A stretch of DNA of 64,000 bases from Cryptomeria japonica (GCF_030272615.1 NC_081405.1:646974920-647038919), one strand, 5' to 3'. Positions 1 through 10,193 are shown, counted from the first letter of the stretch. Numbers and translations: made by a program. Notes: generated by a model from the sequence alone, not told the origin.

Positions 1-1142
1 TGGTCAACTAGAGACTTTCAGCCACCTTTTCTAGTTCTATCACCATGCTCAACACTTGTGGAGATATATTCATGAATTTTTCTACCCATTTTGACTAAAA
101 CCCTTTTCTTGGCATATGGTCTTGTTGGGGAATTGGCCTCACATACCCTTCAATTATAGCTAGATTTGGCATTCTTTCAAGGAGGAGATTCTCTTTTCTT
201 TATCGAAAGATAGAAATGTTATTATTTTTCTCACAACTCTATTGATACATATTTTTATTTTTACTAAAGCTATTGTTTGTAACAATGTGATGCTTCAGAT
301 TCAAGTGCAAGTGAACAAAGTGGCCCTTGAGGTTTCTCACCTTTAGGAGATACTTTCCCACTAGGGTAACGCCCTGTGTATTGTGGCTAGGGTGCCACCA
401 TAAATTTCAACTTACTGTAGCTTTTCTATGCCTCGAAGTCACTAATGGAGTTAGAGTTTCTTTTCTCAATGTTCTCAAGCACCAAGATCTTAGGCTCCTC
501 ATTGCCACTCTAGTGGAAGGAGAAGTTTTTCTTAGTGATTCTATGCTTCTCCCCCTCATGGAGGATCAACTTCTAGGTGGCCCATTGGGGATACAAGGTC
601 GTCTATTAGTGGCAGTAGAAGATGAACTTCAATTAGTGGAGGTGGTAGTTGGTCATATACCTCAAAGTGGCTCCCTTGGTTGGATCTAGCCATTTCTTTG
701 AAGAGGAGTAAGAATAAATAAGAGGGAGAGATGAATTCTAATGAGGGGTGGTCCATTCCTAATGTCACCCTGGACCCCTCTTACCGTAATGATCAAAGTC
801 AAATCGCAAACCTATTAATGAAGCAAATTCAATAAAACAACTAGTACCATAAAGGAGTGGCCATAGACTAGAGAGTCTCGCCCAATTGGACAGATCGTTT
901 AGAGTAGAGGAAATCACTGAATTTGAAGTTGTTTGATCAAGCAAAGATGATTCTATATGTATAGGGAAAACTGGATGATCGAGATCCCCCTCCATCACCC
1001 TTCAATATTTCTCTTGCTTCTTAGATGGCTTGTCTTTTATGGTTTTCTTCTATTTGGGCTTGGCTCATATGATTGTTTTTTTATTTAGTTGTCTGTTTTT
1101 TTTTTGTTTTCCGAGCTCTACCCATGCAACTTTAGTTTTATT
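1..1142. other. Unassigned sequence, no gene supported
   Basis: No recognisable protein domain in any frame. The open frames here (for example 327-689 plus and 765-998 minus) overlap on opposite strands, lack family motifs and have no splice or start context. Probably decayed repeat sequence. Confidence 0.5.
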
Positions 1143-1559
1143 TTTTGAGTGTTGCTCGCATGACTTTGAGGGGTGACCTTGTGGCCCAATTTATTTCTTT
1201 GTATATATATGTGTAATATATTTCTAAATCAATAGATATTAATACATAATCTTCATACGCTATTGATTGACATTTATTTGTTCACAATTTTCAGTTTTTG
1301 ACCACAAGGGCATCTAGAAGATTTTGCAACCATAATTTCATTTATTGAAATTTTGTAACCAACCTAATCCTTGTAACAATGCTAAACCAGGAGTAACAAA
1401 GATCAAATGTAGCTTGTCACAAAGTCCCCCAAAATAAATAAGTAACTAGTTCATCAATTAGACTACTTGCTGTTAGTTTTTTTCCATTTTAAAAATTATT
1501 CCTCTTTAATATTTTGTTGATCCTTTCGTGTATGTTTTAGTGATGGCATTTTATTTGGT

Positions 1560-1700
1560 GTAAAAATATATAATATAGTATATATTATAATATATTTAAA
1601 ATAAATAATACAGTATATATTATAATATATTTAAAATATATAATATAGTATATATTATAATGTATTTATAATATATAATATATTATAATATCTTATACTA
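1560..1700. repeat. AT-only tandem repeat
   Basis: Units of the type TAATATAGTATATATTATAA recur about three times within 140 bp of pure A/T sequence. It lies in the spacer of the 1143-2553 inverted repeat. Confidence 0.7.
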
Positions 1701-1860
1701 TACTTTTTTTTTAATGCTCTCTATAATGGATATATGTATAGGATTGGGTTTTACCATGCTAGCATGTACTTTCTCCCATCCCAAGTAAAATGTCAAAATG
1801 GATTTTTGCATTTATGGGTAAAGGAAAATCACTTTTTTTTTCACGTCACCACTTTTTGGC

Positions 1861-2180
1861 CTACCATGATCTTGCACATACCCCTATAGCTAAAATATTC
1901 CCATTCTCATCTCTCAAAACATACCCTTCACCTAATGAATTTGAGTTTGCTAAGGTGGATCCATCACTATTCAACTTAACCAACCCCTGATCTAGTAGAT
2001 ATTTAATCATTTTCAACTTCACCTTCAATTGCCCCTCCCAATGAATGGAGAAAAAAATTGGGCTAAGGATGTACACTTAGGTAGAACACAAATGCCCCAC
2101 TCTACATTTTTGATAAATTAAGATACAAGATTTTAGGGGCCCTTAATTCTTGACATGGTAGAAAGTAACTTCGTTTCCTT
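1861..2180 (-). pseudogene. LINE-type RNase H domain relic with 3' flank
   Basis: Read on the minus strand, residues such as KLNSDGSTLAN and GYVLRDENGN match the start of the type I RNase H domain found at the C-terminus of plant LINE polyproteins and related RVT_3 proteins (an N-x-DG start, then a G-x-x-RD segment). Only the first 40 or so residues of the domain remain. The adjoining 2030-2180 stretch matches 55140-55290 in opposite orientation, which supports a dispersed repeat. It is a fragment without start or completed domain and is not functional. Confidence 0.65.
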
Positions 2181-2448
2181 CTTTTACTTGTATAATTATT
2201 AATTATTCTATTATATTAAATAACATATTTTATTAGTATTTTAATTTCCAGAATATAATTTTTAGTTAAATAAATTATATAAATTTTAGAATAAAGTATA
2301 GCATAAGAAATATAATTTAAATTCATCATTTTTTTTACTAATTATCTATTAAAAAAAAATCAAATAATTATAATTTATATATAAATTATTTCTATTGATT
2401 AAATAATGATATATGTAATAGAAATTTATAAATATTTGTTTATGAATA
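2180..2448. other. AT-rich filler
   Basis: A/T-rich spacer between the LINE scrap and the right arm of the inverted repeat. No coding signal or structured repeat is visible. Confidence 0.5.
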
Positions 2449-2480
2449 CATGCATTAGTATCTATTGATTTAGAAATATA

Positions 2481-2788
2481 TTACACATATATATACAAAG
2501 AAATAAAGTGGGCCATAAGGTCACCCCTCAAAGTCACACGAGCAACACTAAAAAAACAAAGAGATGCATGACCTTTCAACCGGATATAGGCATATTTCAC
2601 CTTCCTCTCTTTTGCAGTGCTTTGAAAATAAAAATACTTCTCCATCTCTAAGATCCAATCCATAAATTCATCTGAATCTAACTTCCCATCATATTCCGGT
2701 GGGGTAAAATGAGGTTTAGTATTCACCCTACTCAAAACCCTCAAAAACCTTTCCTCATCCGGATCAACCACCGTGACTATTGTCTTAG
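2481..2788 (-). pseudogene. Ty3 gag fragment
   Basis: The minus-strand frame reads through PPEYDGKLDSDEFMDWILEM and continues EKYF..K.KYAYIRLKGHAS. This is the conserved Ty3/gypsy capsid pattern: F-x-G-x-x-D-x-x-x-F-x-x-W-x-x-x-M-E-x-x-F followed by a K-x-x-x-A-x-x-x-L helix. About 80 residues are preserved with no start, zinc knuckle or protease. On its upstream side it is joined directly to an integrase scrap, an order that does not occur in an intact element, so this is a rearranged relic. Confidence 0.75.
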
Positions 2789-3115
2789 GGATAATATGGA
2801 GTGGAGAAATGGTGTTGGATATGAAATTTAACACAAAGCTCATGAACATCTCGATTCTTGAAAGGACATTTGTTATTCGTGATGATGGAAAAGGGAGCAC
2901 CATACCAACCTATAATGTAATTGAGGATAAATGTGGCGATTTGTTTATTGGTAACTTGTGTTAGAGAAACATCTTCGATCCACTTTGTGAAATACTTAGT
3001 GGCAGTTATTATGAACTTATGGCCATTGAAGGCTGGAGGGTGAATCTTACCCATAAGTTCGAGTGCCCATTGATAAAAGGGCCAAGGTGTTGCGATCAGT
3101 TGAAGTTATTGTGCT
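2785..3115 (-). pseudogene. Ty3 integrase core fragment, catalytically dead
   Basis: The minus-strand translation contains ATPWPFYQW, GKIHPPAFNGHKFI, KYFTKWIED and HIQHHFSTPYYP, the landmarks of a plant Ty3 (Athila/Tat-like) integrase core. The first catalytic Asp, normally in the T-D-Y-F-T-K-W context, is Lys here, and the second, normally in V-T-D-N, is Asn (ITNNK). The fragment stops at the motif preceding the third catalytic residue. It abuts the gag scrap at about 2788. Family assignment is from motif memory; inactivity is seen directly. Confidence 0.8.
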
Positions 3116-3324
3116 AGTGCATGCATTAAGTCTTCATGTTCAACAAACAAATTTTATTTGCAATTTCAACAAGGTATGCTCAAAATATACCTTTTGTATC
3201 GTTTTTGTTTTTGCATTAATTTTTTAGTATGAAATGAGAAATTAGGTTTTTTAATGTTACATATTTAGTTTTTATTTGAATTTCTCTCATTTTTTTCAAT
3301 TTTTTACTTTAAATAGGTATAGTC

Positions 3325-5260
3325 ATGGATGACAATCAAAACCTTGCCCCACCAAATTCACCTGCACCACCAAATCCTCCCCCAAAAAATCCTTCTTCAA
3401 TTCAAGACATGATAAATGCAAATTTAAATGAATTGAAGGATATTTCCCAAATTTATCGTAGGCAACCTCGTTTGTCTCCTTTGATAAACTCCTTAGATGC
3501 CATCATTTTGAATGTGGAAAACCTCACATCCTAGCATGGTGCATTTATACAGTGGCGAGATGCCATGAGGCAACAATCTGTTGATGACTTATCATATGAT
3601 CAAGTTAAAGATGAATGGAAATTTCTAAAGGTAAATTAGCCACTCTTTTTAAGAATATCAGAACAAGACAAATTGTTGATATGTGGAAATCCAACAATTG
3701 AATTAAATGATGCCAACATTAGGGTATAGTGGATAATTTATGGGATAGTTGGTGGATGGTTTTTGATAAATCACTTAATAAAAACCTGAATTTCCCCTTA
3801 TATTTCCTTAGGAAACTATATGTTGAGTTTATCTTGGGTAATAAAGTCAACGATTTTGACATGAGAAATTTCCAAGGTGTGGGCAGAGGAATGCCTCAGG
3901 ATAGACATGAGGAATTTCTAGTGGTACAAGGTCCATATGTTTCCCCTCCTTCTATTCTTCTCCCACCTCATATGCAACATCTAAACATTGTTGCCAATGC
4001 AACTTCATAGAGTATCATGATTGCACACTCTTTGACGTACCATTTGATCACCTAGTTCTCTCAGTTTGCTTAGTCGATCGACCTTGATATGCCACTGGAT
4101 CAATTGATGGTGGTGTACCCTCATCATCTCCACATATTTGTGTGTCACATACATGCACTATTTGCAAGCGTACATGTTTGGGTCACTTGGAAATCCTACT
4201 AAGTCTCCCATCGACATAGTCGAGTACGAGGTTCATCACATGTCACATGTAGGTTATGAGATGATAGGGGCGAGAGCATATGGTGGAGAATCATCAGGTG
4301 CGAGAGTTGAAACAGAGGTAAGACTTAACTTGTATTTTCATAGTATATTAAATTATATTAAAAATTAATATTTATAAGAGATATTACCATGTATATTTGT
4401 GTGGGATTTAATAGTTGATGTTTGAGAATGATTTGAGATAGGTCCATTAGGGAACCATATCAACCATTTCATTTGGCCTAGAGAGTTACATGGCATATCT
4501 TTGCACTTACATGTTTACAAATTTTATATTATATATGCATATTTTATTTAAATTGATATTAAATAACATAGGGGTTTCACTTAGTGAACTTGGGTTACAA
4601 TGCATGCATTCATGGCATACTAAAGAATGCCCCTATTTTCAAAAAATATTGCTCTAGACTCCTTTTTTGTCACCCCCTCTTAATACATAGCCTAAATTAA
4701 AAGCCCCCCTATTTTCTCTAGATATTGTATTTTTTCTTTTCCCAAATTAAAAAGCCCCCTATTTTCACCAGTAGGCAATATATTGTACCCTCATTTTTGG
4801 GATATTAAACCCCCCAATATGAATGCATGTGATATAATATTGCCTAGCTAGTGAAGCCCCGTGTTAAATAAATAATATATTAATTTATATATGCTGAACT
4901 CATTTTACTCTTGTAGGAATTTCCTACTATGGGTGAGGTGCCATGTTTTCCAGCCTTCAATACCACAATTACTAATCGAGGAAAGGTAATATACACAAAT
5001 TTGGTTGAATTATTAGTTTCAAGAACTTACATTTAATTTACATATTTTATTGTAGCATCCAATTTAGATGTTAAGTTTTCAATTGTATTAAATGATTATA
5101 CATTTGCATAGATTGATTGTCTCACATTCTTTCCATTTTTATATAGCAACCAATTGACTTCACATCAATGCTGAATTCGTTAGGCAACTTCACCAAATTT
5201 TATGACTATCTTTCTAATATATCAATTATAACATGGATGCTTTGTAATGACAGATACCAA
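3325..5260 (+). pseudogene. Degraded unidentified transposon-like gene, several exons
   Basis: Starts at ATG 3325 with a Pro/Asn-rich N-terminus (MDDNQNLAPPNSP), then a TAG at 3532-3534 and more stops. A later frame (3729-4010) has FPLYFLRKLYVEF followed by a G-x-GR stretch, which resembles LPLYFCKQLFVEF and G-x-GR in the split gene at 44358-44620. That suggests two members of one family. Plausible splice sites follow: donor after 4318 (AGAG/GTAAG), acceptor before 4918, donor after 4987, acceptor before 5147. I do not recognise the family. Stops and frame changes make it a pseudogene. Confidence 0.4.
4620..4860 (+). repeat. Short tandem-like repeats of an AAGCCCCCTATTTTC unit
   Basis: The motif GCCCC(C)TATTTTC followed by an AT-rich ATATTG tail occurs at about 4629, 4703 and 4754, with further C-tracts to 4860. 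It lies inside the presumed first intron of the degraded gene. Confidence 0.5.
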
Positions 5261-5780
5261 GTAATTAAAATTAAAAAAAAATTCATGTTCTACTTCCTTT
5301 AATACTGTTTCTAAATTTTCATTAACAAATTACTTAGTATGCCTATGATTAAATAGATTACTTACTTTGTCTATGATCACCTAACTATTGAACATGCATT
5401 GCATACTATCTTTTTATAAGAGAGCTGTGTATTCTCTTTCCTCCTATAATATTTCTCCTTTTCTGGGTTAAAAGAATACCCTCACAATCCTTGGAGAGCA
5501 TATGTACATGATAAGATATAAAAAAGTTACGATTTTACGTTTACACTAGGTGCCACCATGGAGACAAGTGATACCTCAACCAATATGACTATAATACTTG
5601 GAAATTGTGAACCCATAGCATTATGAAATTATTTCATGCACAAAAAAAAAAAAACCAAAATAACATATGGGTAAGTGCACAAAGATGGTGGTCAAAAAGG
5701 GGGGTATAAGTGGACATTTTTTTTTTTTGAAATCAGGTGAACCTGAACTTGGAGGCAAAATTTGAAAGTCATCCACTCAA
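5260..5780. other. Unassigned flank of element A
   Basis: No domain or ORF of note. Contains poly-A (5641-5654) and poly-T (5720-5730) runs. It ends at the target-site copy GATAT. Confidence 0.4.
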
Positions 5781-5785
5781 GATAT

Positions 5786-6105
5786 TGTAGAAGTTGAGAA
5801 AGCCAACTTCACAGACCCCGAAGATCACCTGCATGCAAATAACCTGTCACAGAAAGAAGAGATGGAGACAAACAAGCAAGGGTGCTCTGAAAGCTAAAAA
5901 AATGTATTCATCCAAGAGAGAGATAAATTACAATGATGAATCCTTATAAAAGGATATTGTGCAACCCTAAAAGAAACCCTAATAGGTAGACATTTAATAA
6001 TTAATATAATTATTAAATGTCACAAATGCAAACTAAAGTGAAATCTTAAGAGAGGAATAAAGGTAATTTAATCAACATGATTAAATTAAAACCTTTACTC
6101 TAACA
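5786..6105 (-). repeat. Element A 3' LTR (320 bp)
   Basis: Base-for-base identical to 8482-8801. Contains a perfect 15-bp inverted repeat with a 3-bp loop at 5989-6021 and a TATAA-like stretch near 5945. Confidence 0.95.
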
Positions 6106-6117
6106 CCCCCCCTTAAG
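6106..6117 (-). promoter_or_regulatory. Polypurine tract of element A
   Basis: Minus strand CTTAAGGGGGGG, directly next to the 3' LTR. The same 12-mer occurs at 63855-63866 in element B. Confidence 0.9.
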
Positions 6118-6309
6118 ATGAGCAAAAGTGCAGTTACAAACATGTGCAAGAAAGCAAAGGTAACTACAATGCAAGAAAGTAAACTTGGGTCCCGGCAACA
6201 AGGCCTGATCAGGTACCCAATTACAACCAAATCTCTGTAAAGTGGAGAAATAGAGAAAACCTCATGGGAAAAAACTCTACTCCAAAAAGAGATGAAAGAA
6301 ATAAATGCA

Positions 6310-7401
6310 CTAATAACATAAGGATAGGAGGTGGATAACATGATACCCCCCATAGACAACTTCTATCATATAAGTACATATACAATGGTCTCCATAGGAG
6401 AAAAAGAAAGAGACTAGAAGCCCCCCCCACAATGAAGAAACTCCTGTCGCACATATGGATGCCTGAGGTAGAATCCAAAAAGAGATCCTGAAGCAGCATA
6501 TAATATTCCTCCCCTTGGGAAGAAATGGATCCAAAGGACGAAGATGAAGAAACCCTGTGAAGAGAGAAGAATCAATCTGTCTCAAGATGTGTGCCATAAT
6601 AGGATGCTGAAGAATCCCTCTGTCAGAACTGAAACAAAAGATGTCAAATCCAAACTGAACTGAAGACTCAAAAACTGCAACCTCTGAATGCACAGATGAT
6701 GGTGGGCTAACAGCTGGAATATGGCTGTCAACAAAGAGGAGCTGAAAATCCTCAAAGTAATCCTCCAAGTCTGCAATATAGGACTCTACAAACAAAGACG
6801 AAATGCCTGCAAGATAAGAATCCCAAGTAGCCATGTCTGAAAGATGTATGATGTCCTGCTTAGCTGAATCAATAGGAGCCAAAGAAGAGGCAATATCAAA
6901 CTGATCAGGAACAAAAGGAGATGATGTTGATACATGTATAATCTCAGTCTGAAGAGTAGGAACTGTGAGACAATCCTCTGATTCATCGGAATATGTAAGG
7001 GTGTCTAAATATTGAAGTTCCTTTAAAGTATCATGATCAAAAGGTGTGTTATCTCTCCAACCAATGGGTACAAGACAATCTGAAGCAGGATCCTTTGGGA
7101 ATGGAGAAAGACTGGGGTCTCCATAGATCTCCCAAAGACGTGTCCAAAGTGAGTGAGGACAATCAATGCCCGATATAGCCCACACAGTGTCAGAATCAAC
7201 ACTAGACAAAATAACTCCTACTATGTGATTTCTAATGATATCCCAAGCTATTTTTCCCTCTAAAGTTGCTGGTTCAGGTATGAGATCATACAAATAAGGC
7301 AAAATATTAAGCCACCTACAGTGTGTAAGTATGCCTGTTGCCCATGACTCATAATTACCCCGTTCTAGAAATACAACTGAAGGGTGAGTAGAAAAACCCA
7401 T
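6310..7401 (-). CDS. Copia gag-like protein of element A (363 aa)
   Basis: Open for 363 codons from ATG at 7401, about 1.1 kb downstream of the 5' LTR. Residues 1-95 resemble the N-terminal capsid region of plant Copia Gag (UBN2/DUF4219-like): GNYESWATGIL near residue 15, a P-EPAT-WD-I segment, then LW--LWEIYG near residue 90. The remainder is acidic, Ser-rich and low in complexity. The last 80 residues run into what looks like 3' non-coding sequence (Cys/Phe-rich, hydrophobic), so the native stop may be fortuitous. There is no zinc knuckle, protease or polymerase. It might bind element RNA for packaging by a partner element, or be a passively retained remnant. The intact frame alongside identical LTRs may only reflect youth. 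Confidence 0.65.
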   Translation of the reverse strand: MGFSTHPSVVFLERGNYESWATGILTHCRWLNILPYLYDLIPEPATLEGKIAWDIIRNHIVGVILSSVDSDTVWAISGIDCPHSLWTRLWEIYGDPSLSPFPKDPASDCLVPIGWRDNTPFDHDTLKELQYLDTLTYSDESEDCLTVPTLQTEIIHVSTSSPFVPDQFDIASSLAPIDSAKQDIIHLSDMATWDSYLAGISSLFVESYIADLEDYFEDFQLLFVDSHIPAVSPPSSVHSEVAVFESSVQFGFDIFCFSSDRGILQHPIMAHILRQIDSSLFTGFLHLRPLDPFLPKGRNIICCFRISFWILPQASICATGVSSLWGGLLVSFFFSYGDHCICTYMIEVVYGGYHVIHLLSLCY

Positions 7402-7609
7402 GATAACTCTTCAAATTAACAAATCTGAGACTAAATGACTTTAATACTGATAAAGCAGATCAAATAAAGCCATCCCATGCAAACAAATTATTTCCAAGTT
7501 TGAAACGTCCAAGTAAATTGATAGATGTGTGAAAACACAAAGTACTGAATAAAATGTACCTGGTGCAGATTCTGGAAAAATACATGACAGATCTGGAAAG
7601 AGCACAGAA

Positions 7610-7806
7610 ACCCCTTTCCAACGCCTATTCATTTGTGAAAAACGGAGTCCGTATGCAAAAGATATGGCTCCTGGAGTGCAAAAAACTTGTTCTGACTTTG
7701 ACTGGCAAAAAACACTGTAAAACGGCAAAATCAGAGAAAAAGACCTGCATCGATTAGATCGGGCTCGGAACCAGCTTTCCAATGCCTATTTCCATTCGAA
7801 AATCTG
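7610..7806 (-). other. Conserved leader block 2 of element A
   Basis: Read on the minus strand this shares AAATAGGC-TTGGAAAGCTGGTTC, CCAGTCAAAGT, TTTTTTGCACTC-AGGAG and ACTCCGTTTTTCA with 62735-62905 of element B, in the same order. It lies between the GC cassette and the ORF start and has no continuous reading frame common to both elements, so it is likely a structural or packaging region of the RNA. Confidence 0.75.
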
Positions 7807-7909
7807 AGCTAAAATGCCTGAGTTATGCCCGATTTTGTAAAACTGCTCCAAAAGAGCCCAAATAGGCCCTTTAAGCCCTCAAGGGCTTAAAAAAAATAAG
7901 CCCCTGGTC

Positions 7910-8130
7910 CTCTGGGTGACCAGGGGCAGGCACAAGAGGCGGCGGCGCGGGGGCGGCGCTGGGGCGGCGCGGCTGGCGGCGAGCGGCGTGCTGGCTGGGC
8001 GCGGGCTGAGAGCGGGCCGGCTGGCTGCGCACAGGCGGCAGGCGGCGCGTGGGCGAGATACCGCCGGCGGCGGTGGACGCCGGGTGGCCGCCGGGCTGCT
8101 TACCGGCGGTTTACACTGGCTGCGCCCGGT
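7910..8130 (-). other. GC-rich variable cassette in element A leader
   Basis: About 220 bp at well over 70% G+C by eye (repeated GGCGGC-type motifs), sharply different from the surrounding AT-rich DNA. A comparable but non-homologous GC-rich stretch is at the same position in element B (62225-62690). Short ORFs across it are Arg/Gly/Ala or Pro rich and look fortuitous. Confidence 0.75.
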
Positions 8131-8239
8131 TTTTTTGAAAAAACCGTGGTTTTTGTTTTTTTTTTTAATTTTTTTCGCCTCGGTTTTCGTGCCCTAGGGC
8201 CGTACGGCCTTGGGGCCAAAAAAAATTTGCCTCCTGGTG

Positions 8240-8332
8240 CAACTGTGTCCAAATCGGACGAATTTTATATGGAAATAGGGGTTTTTGGGCGCTACGAGCT
8301 CAACGGTGAAGTTCGTTTGGGCTCAAAGTGCA
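8240..8332 (-). other. Conserved leader block 1 of element A
   Basis: Minus strand carries GCACTTTGAGCCCAAACGAA, then CTTCACC, GCCC-AAAACCCCTAT and CATATAAAATT. The same blocks occur in order at 61920-62000 of element B. Conserved between families whose LTRs are otherwise dissimilar. Confidence 0.8.
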
Positions 8333-8469
8333 CCGAAAAAAAAAATACCCCTATTCCAAAATAAAAAACAGAAGACACACAGATCTGATGCAACCAAAAC
8401 CGGAAAATCAGATCTAACCCTCGTAGCTCCAAATTCTTCAGAAGACGAACAGGAAGCAGCAGGTTTGGA

Positions 8470-8481
8470 GCTCTGATACCA
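8470..8481 (-). promoter_or_regulatory. Primer binding site, initiator Met tRNA type
   Basis: Minus strand TGGTATCAGAGC, directly adjoining the 5' LTR with no spacer. Confidence 0.9.
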
Positions 8482-8801
8482 TGTAGAAGTTGAGAAAGCC
8501 AACTTCACAGACCCCGAAGATCACCTGCATGCAAATAACCTGTCACAGAAAGAAGAGATGGAGACAAACAAGCAAGGGTGCTCTGAAAGCTAAAAAAATG
8601 TATTCATCCAAGAGAGAGATAAATTACAATGATGAATCCTTATAAAAGGATATTGTGCAACCCTAAAAGAAACCCTAATAGGTAGACATTTAATAATTAA
8701 TATAATTATTAAATGTCACAAATGCAAACTAAAGTGAAATCTTAAGAGAGGAATAAAGGTAATTTAATCAACATGATTAAATTAAAACCTTTACTCTAAC
8801 A
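8482..8801 (-). repeat. Element A 5' LTR (320 bp)
   Basis: Identical to 5786-6105. This is the promoter-side copy for the minus-strand transcript. The palindromic hairpin lies at 8685-8717. Confidence 0.95.
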
Positions 8802-8806
8802 GATAT

Positions 8807-9525
8807 GAAGATAATAAAAGAACAAATATTGAAGTACTTTGATTCTAGTTTCCAAACTAATAAACTTTTTCAAAATTGGATAAGATTAAGGGGGTCAAAT
8901 CCTTCGCGCATGAAAAATAGACCCTAATTTTTTCAGAAAAACATAACATAGTGTCTGACGTACGCATAAAAAAAGTCATAGTTAGATTTAGTATTTTGAC
9001 AAATCCTTTGGCAAAAAGATAGTTAAGAGTGAGCACTAGAAGATGTGTATTTTTTTGTAATTTTTTGTTGAGTATTTTGTTTTTGATGATTTTCCAATCG
9101 AGCACATCCTGAAAATTAGGTACCTGTTCGTGTGCAAAGCATAAGTTGCACTAAAATAATTGAAAATACAATTAAAAAAAAAATATAAATAATCAAGTGA
9201 ACTATAATAATATATAAAGTTTTAAAAATGTGGATAGGTATATCAAAAGTTATTAAAAAAATGGTGCATGTATGTTTGTGAGAACTATGGAGACATTGGT
9301 AAAAGAAAATCAATAATAATATGTTATTGTTGTTCAAATTTTAAAAAAATTATATGGTTAGATATCTTAGAAGATGGGTGAAAATATGGTGGCAATTTTA
9401 GAAATACCCTCTTGATGAAGTGTAAACATGATGATGACAAAGTCGAGAAACCAAGTTGATAAAATAAAACACGTCAAAAATGAGGGAAATGGAGGGAAAT
9501 CAAACTTCCAAACCATAGCTTTGTC
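8807..9525. other. Unassigned AT-rich spacer
   Basis: No domain, long frame or structured repeat recognised. Confidence 0.4.
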
Positions 9526-9544
9526 ATCCAGGCCTATTTCCAAG

Positions 9545-9700
9545 CCTAAATAGTCAAAAGCGCGTATGGGGTACCTATGGTATAAAAAGCATGTATGGGG
9601 TACTTATGGTGTAAGAAGTGCATATGGTCTATCTTAACTATAAAAAGTGCGTACGTGCTATTTTTACTATAAATAGCATGTACGCGCTTTTTAAGTTTAA
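9545..9700 (+). repeat. Minisatellite of about 30 bp units
   Basis: About five diverged units of the pattern AAAAAGCATGTATGGGGTAC...TAT, with CGTACG/GCGCGT cores. It borders the larger satellite block. Confidence 0.6.
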
Positions 9701-9714
9701 ATTTTGGATGTGTA

Positions 9715-9904
9715 TAGTATGATATTGTATATATAATATGTGTAGATACATATATACATATATATATATAATTTATATATAATATAGAAATATATAATAT
9801 ATGGTATTTATATATATGTGTATATATAATATATTAAGTATATATACACACATGTATGTGTGTATGTGTATTATCTCCCTCTCTCCTTTTCTCAAGCACA
9901 TACA

Positions 9905-9948
<44 letters not shown>

Positions 9949-9955
9949 GTCTCTG

Positions 9956-10007
<52 letters not shown>

Positions 10008-10015
10008 CCTCCCCT
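9715..10015 (+). repeat. AT/TG tract followed by (CT)n and (CTGTCT)n
   Basis: 9715-9870 is TA/TG repeat. 9908-10005 is a CT array interrupted by six-base CTGTCT units. Frames through it encode only Ser/Leu or Arg/Glu repeats and are not genes. Confidence 0.9.
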
Positions 10016-10193
10016 CTCTCTTCATCTCCCTCCAATATATCTTATTTTTATTTGCATATAGATGAGGTGATAAGAAGATTGACAAGGTGGTTGGATTTTT
10101 TTTTTTAAAGAAGACTGGATATAAAGTAGAATGTTTGAAGAAGATGAACGTATTGGTTTCTTTGGATCGTGTGGATGTATTGGTTGGATAATC

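Larger units (their letters stand above)
1143..2553. repeat. Inverted repeat of about 105 bp arms enclosing 1.2 kb
   Basis: The left arm (about 1147-1248) and right arm (about 2449-2553) are reverse complements at roughly 90% identity by eye. Both contain the core GACTTTGAGGGGTGACCTT when read in the matching sense. The right arm is the tail of a decayed Ty3 gag frame, so the same gag tail is present once on each strand. The spacer holds an AT-rich tandem tract (1566-1690, three copies of about 40 bp), a LINE RNase H scrap and AT-rich filler. No target duplication was found, so this may be an inverted duplication rather than a defined transposon. Confidence 0.7.
5786..8801 (-). mobile_element. 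Complete young non-autonomous LTR retrotransposon (element A)
   Basis: Identical 320-bp terminal repeats at 5786-6105 and 8482-8801 bound a 2376-bp interior. A perfect 5-bp target duplication GATAT lies at 5781-5785 and 8802-8806. On the minus strand each LTR runs TGTTAGAG...CTTCTACA. The primer site TGGTATCAGAGC (8481-8470, initiator Met tRNA type) abuts the 5' LTR, and the polypurine tract CTTAAGGGGGGG (6117-6106) abuts the 3' LTR. The interior is too short for protease, integrase, RT and RNase H, and none is visible; it carries a leader and one gag-like ORF. Zero LTR differences by reading implies a recent insertion, so a helper Copia element was probably active recently. Confidence 0.95.

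Noticed and set aside
327-689. 120-codon plus-strand frame
   Set aside because: No motif, no homologous copy, overlapped by minus frames of similar length.
7916-8364. Arg/Gly-rich frame in element A leader on the plus strand
   Set aside because: Antisense to the element and driven by GC composition.
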